Assembly (NCBI GenBank): GCA_002502685.1
Contig: DAQA01000006.1
Span: 11,243-17,782, forward strand
Length of the DNA stretch: 6,540 nucleotides
Direction of reading: 5' to 3'
DNA from: Euryarchaeota archaeon UBA202
Lineage (GTDB): Archaea; Thermoplasmatota; E2; UBA202
Shown: piece after piece, positions 5,237 through 6,540 of the stretch
Numbering within the stretch: position 1 is the stretch's first letter
How the letters are laid out: every line of letters begins with the position of its first letter
Made by a program: the position numbers and the translations under genes
The notes under the pieces: generated by a model
What the model was told of the DNA's origin: nothing
Databases searched by the model: none
Seen by the model: the letters and a program-made list of their open reading frames with translations, nothing else

Positions 5237-6540
5237 TTATTTATTAGAAACCTGCCAGATGCTGTCTAATACTGTTCCATCAATCCACTCGATGATGGCA
5301 ACAATATTATCTTCAAATTCAGGCTTCTCTGGTGTTCCCCTACAAAAAGATTCAGCTTCCTCTTTAAGTTCCTTGATTGATGTAAGGGTAAGATTAGAGT
5401 TTTCAGTTGCCTCAATTAAATCTTCTCTTTGGGGGTTAATCGCTATTCCTCGTTCAGTAACAATAACATCTATGAGTTCCCCAGGACCCACGAGTGTTGT
5501 AACATTATTCTTTATCATCGGTATACCATTACGGACAGAGGGAATAGTAATTAGGGTACATTTTGCAAGAAGACTATTTTGCCATCCACCAATACCATGC
5601 AATAATTTACCATCAGAATGGGTGACGACATTGGCATTGAAATTGACATCCACTTCTGTAGCGCCTAGAACAATAGCATCCATCAGAGAGGTCGTATTCC
5701 CCTTGGAATGAAAATTATAACATTGGAGCTGACTAAAAAGTATATGGTTAGGGTTTTCCTTTAAACTCCTGATTGCTTCAAGATCAAAGCTTTGTCCATC
5801 CAAGATATATTCCCCCAATCCCTCCTCAAGAATTCCCACCAAGTAACTGGTTGTTCCTCCCACCATCGCTCGTGCTTTAATACCTTTTTCTTTTAATATT
5901 TTTTTTAAGTAGCTGACAAATGCAAGAGAGGTACCTCCAGCTCCCGCTTGGAAATTAAAACCATCATGCAATATTCCAGCATCATTAAGGAAATGAGCTG
6001 CCATATCAGCAATCATTAATCTTTGTGGATTTTGTGTGATACTTGTGGTTCCAGAAATAATTTTTTTTGGGATGCCTACCTTATCCAAAACAACCACATA
6101 ATCAACATAATTTCCTATAATATCCCAGGGATAACAAGGAAACGGAACAATATTATCAGTAACAACTATAACACGGTCGGCATAGAGATAGTCAGATAGG
6201 GCATAACTTAATGGGCCACAAGCCGAAGGACCCATTAGTCCATTACTATTACCAAAAGAATCTGACGAAGAGGCAGCCAGAACCGCTACATCTATATGAA
6301 CATCACCATCCTGAATAGCACGATACCGCCCGCCATGTGAACGTAATACGCCAATGCCCCTCATTTTCCCCAGGGAACAATACTCCCCTAACGGACCATT
6401 AAGACTCCCTTCTATATGATGTATCACTCCATTATCAAGATGTCTAATAATCTTTTCATGACACGGAAAAGCAGCACTAGGGAACCATCTTAAATCCTTT
6501 ACACCCATTTCTGCTGCCAAATCAAAAACCTTGTTGGCCA
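5237..6540 (-). CDS. citF: Citrate lyase alpha subunit (citrate CoA/ACP transferase), N-terminus outside the window
   Basis: CitF is the transferase of the citrate lyase complex: it swaps the acetyl group on the acyl carrier protein for citrate, which the beta subunit then splits into oxaloacetate and acetyl-ACP. The 433 visible residues match CitF throughout. Counting from the TTG at 6520: GSLNGPLGEY (38-47), RSHGGRYRAIQDG (60-72), HIDVAVLAAS (75-84) and FGNSNG (89-94), the glycine-rich QAGAGGTSLA (191-200), DGQSFD (241-246), NPNHI (256-260), FNANVVTHSDG (294-304), GIAINPQREDL (358-368) and the closing VAIIEWIDGTVLDSIWQVSNK region. Bacterial CitF has about 510 residues, so roughly 75 are missing. 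The TTG at 6520 is not the start, since the frame stays open to the window edge with six more codons (ANKVFD). No citD or citE is in view; they may lie upstream, beyond 6540. No frameshift is seen. Confidence 0.95.
   Translation of the reverse strand, partial: ANKVFDLAAEMGVKDLRWFPSAAFPCHEKIIRHLDNGVIHHIEGSLNGPLGEYCSLGKMRGIGVLRSHGGRYRAIQDGDVHIDVAVLAASSSDSFGNSNGLMGPSACGPLSYALSDYLYADRVIVVTDNIVPFPCYPWDIIGNYVDYVVVLDKVGIPKKIISGTTSITQNPQRLMIADMAAHFLNDAGILHDGFNFQAGAGGTSLAFVSYLKKILKEKGIKARAMVGGTTSYLVGILEEGLGEYILDGQSFDLEAIRSLKENPNHILFSQLQCYNFHSKGNTTSLMDAIVLGATEVDVNFNANVVTHSDGKLLHGIGGWQNSLLAKCTLITIPSVRNGIPMIKNNVTTLVGPGELIDVIVTERGIAINPQREDLIEATENSNLTLTSIKELKEEAESFCRGTPEKPEFEDNIVAIIEWIDGTVLDSIWQVSNK

Noticed and set aside
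5259..5711. Plus-strand open frame of 150 codons opposite citF
   Set aside because: It is antisense to the well-matched C-terminal part of citF and shows no family features; Ser/Thr/Pro-rich composition is typical of an opposite-strand shadow.
6518..6520. TTG as start codon of citF
   Set aside because: The frame remains open upstream to the window edge and about 75 residues of a normal CitF would be missing, so the true start lies outside.

Overview
The window looks like a piece of an AT-rich archaeal genome, most plausibly a mesophilic or sediment-type member of the Thermoplasmatota or another euryarchaeal or Asgard-like lineage. This placement is an inference. The reasons are: TATA-like boxes about 25-35 nt before inferred transcript starts; genes that are either leaderless or carry GGAGG/GTGAGG-type ribosome sites; long T-runs just after stop codons in place of classic hairpin terminators; frequent ATA and AGA/AGG codons; and a set of protein families (archaeal NYN nuclease, SemiSWEET, secreted C25-type protease ending in an Ig-like domain) typical of uncultured archaea. 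No rRNA, tRNA, CRISPR array or insertion sequence was seen.

Layout. Positions 26-556 (-): NYN/PIN-like nuclease. 844-1092 (-): 82-residue SemiSWEET sugar transporter. 1383-1955 (-): membrane-anchored protein with a reduced sulfite-oxidase-type fold that lacks the molybdenum-ligand cysteine. 1956-2377: 422-bp divergent intergenic region with a TATA box, one doubtful 44-codon frame, a two-tier hairpin and a GC-rich perfect palindrome. 2378-5014 (+): 878-residue secreted gingipain-like (C25) cysteine protease. 5015-5236: convergent intergenic region with a 12-T tract. 5237-6540 (-): C-terminal 433 residues of citrate lyase alpha subunit (citF), cut by the window edge.

The genes are widely spaced (220-420 bp gaps) and appear to be separate transcription units rather than one operon. 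The citF gene is probably the last gene of a cit cluster lying beyond the right edge. A loose physiological theme is use of external organic matter: a secreted protease, a small sugar transporter and citrate cleavage. The sequence does not show that they work together.

The most notable item is the protease. Its probable catalytic His (residue 314) and Cys (residue 689) lie in one continuous frame but are about 375 residues apart, against about 33 in gingipain R. Two and a half or so copies of a DDG-x-x-x-WLNG beta-sandwich module lie between them. The insertion starts and ends in mid-module, so the caspase-like fold and the module array seem to be interlaced. The other items worth a second look are an exact 15-bp palindrome between the putative TATA box and start codon of the nuclease gene, and the Cys-less sulfite-oxidase-like protein.
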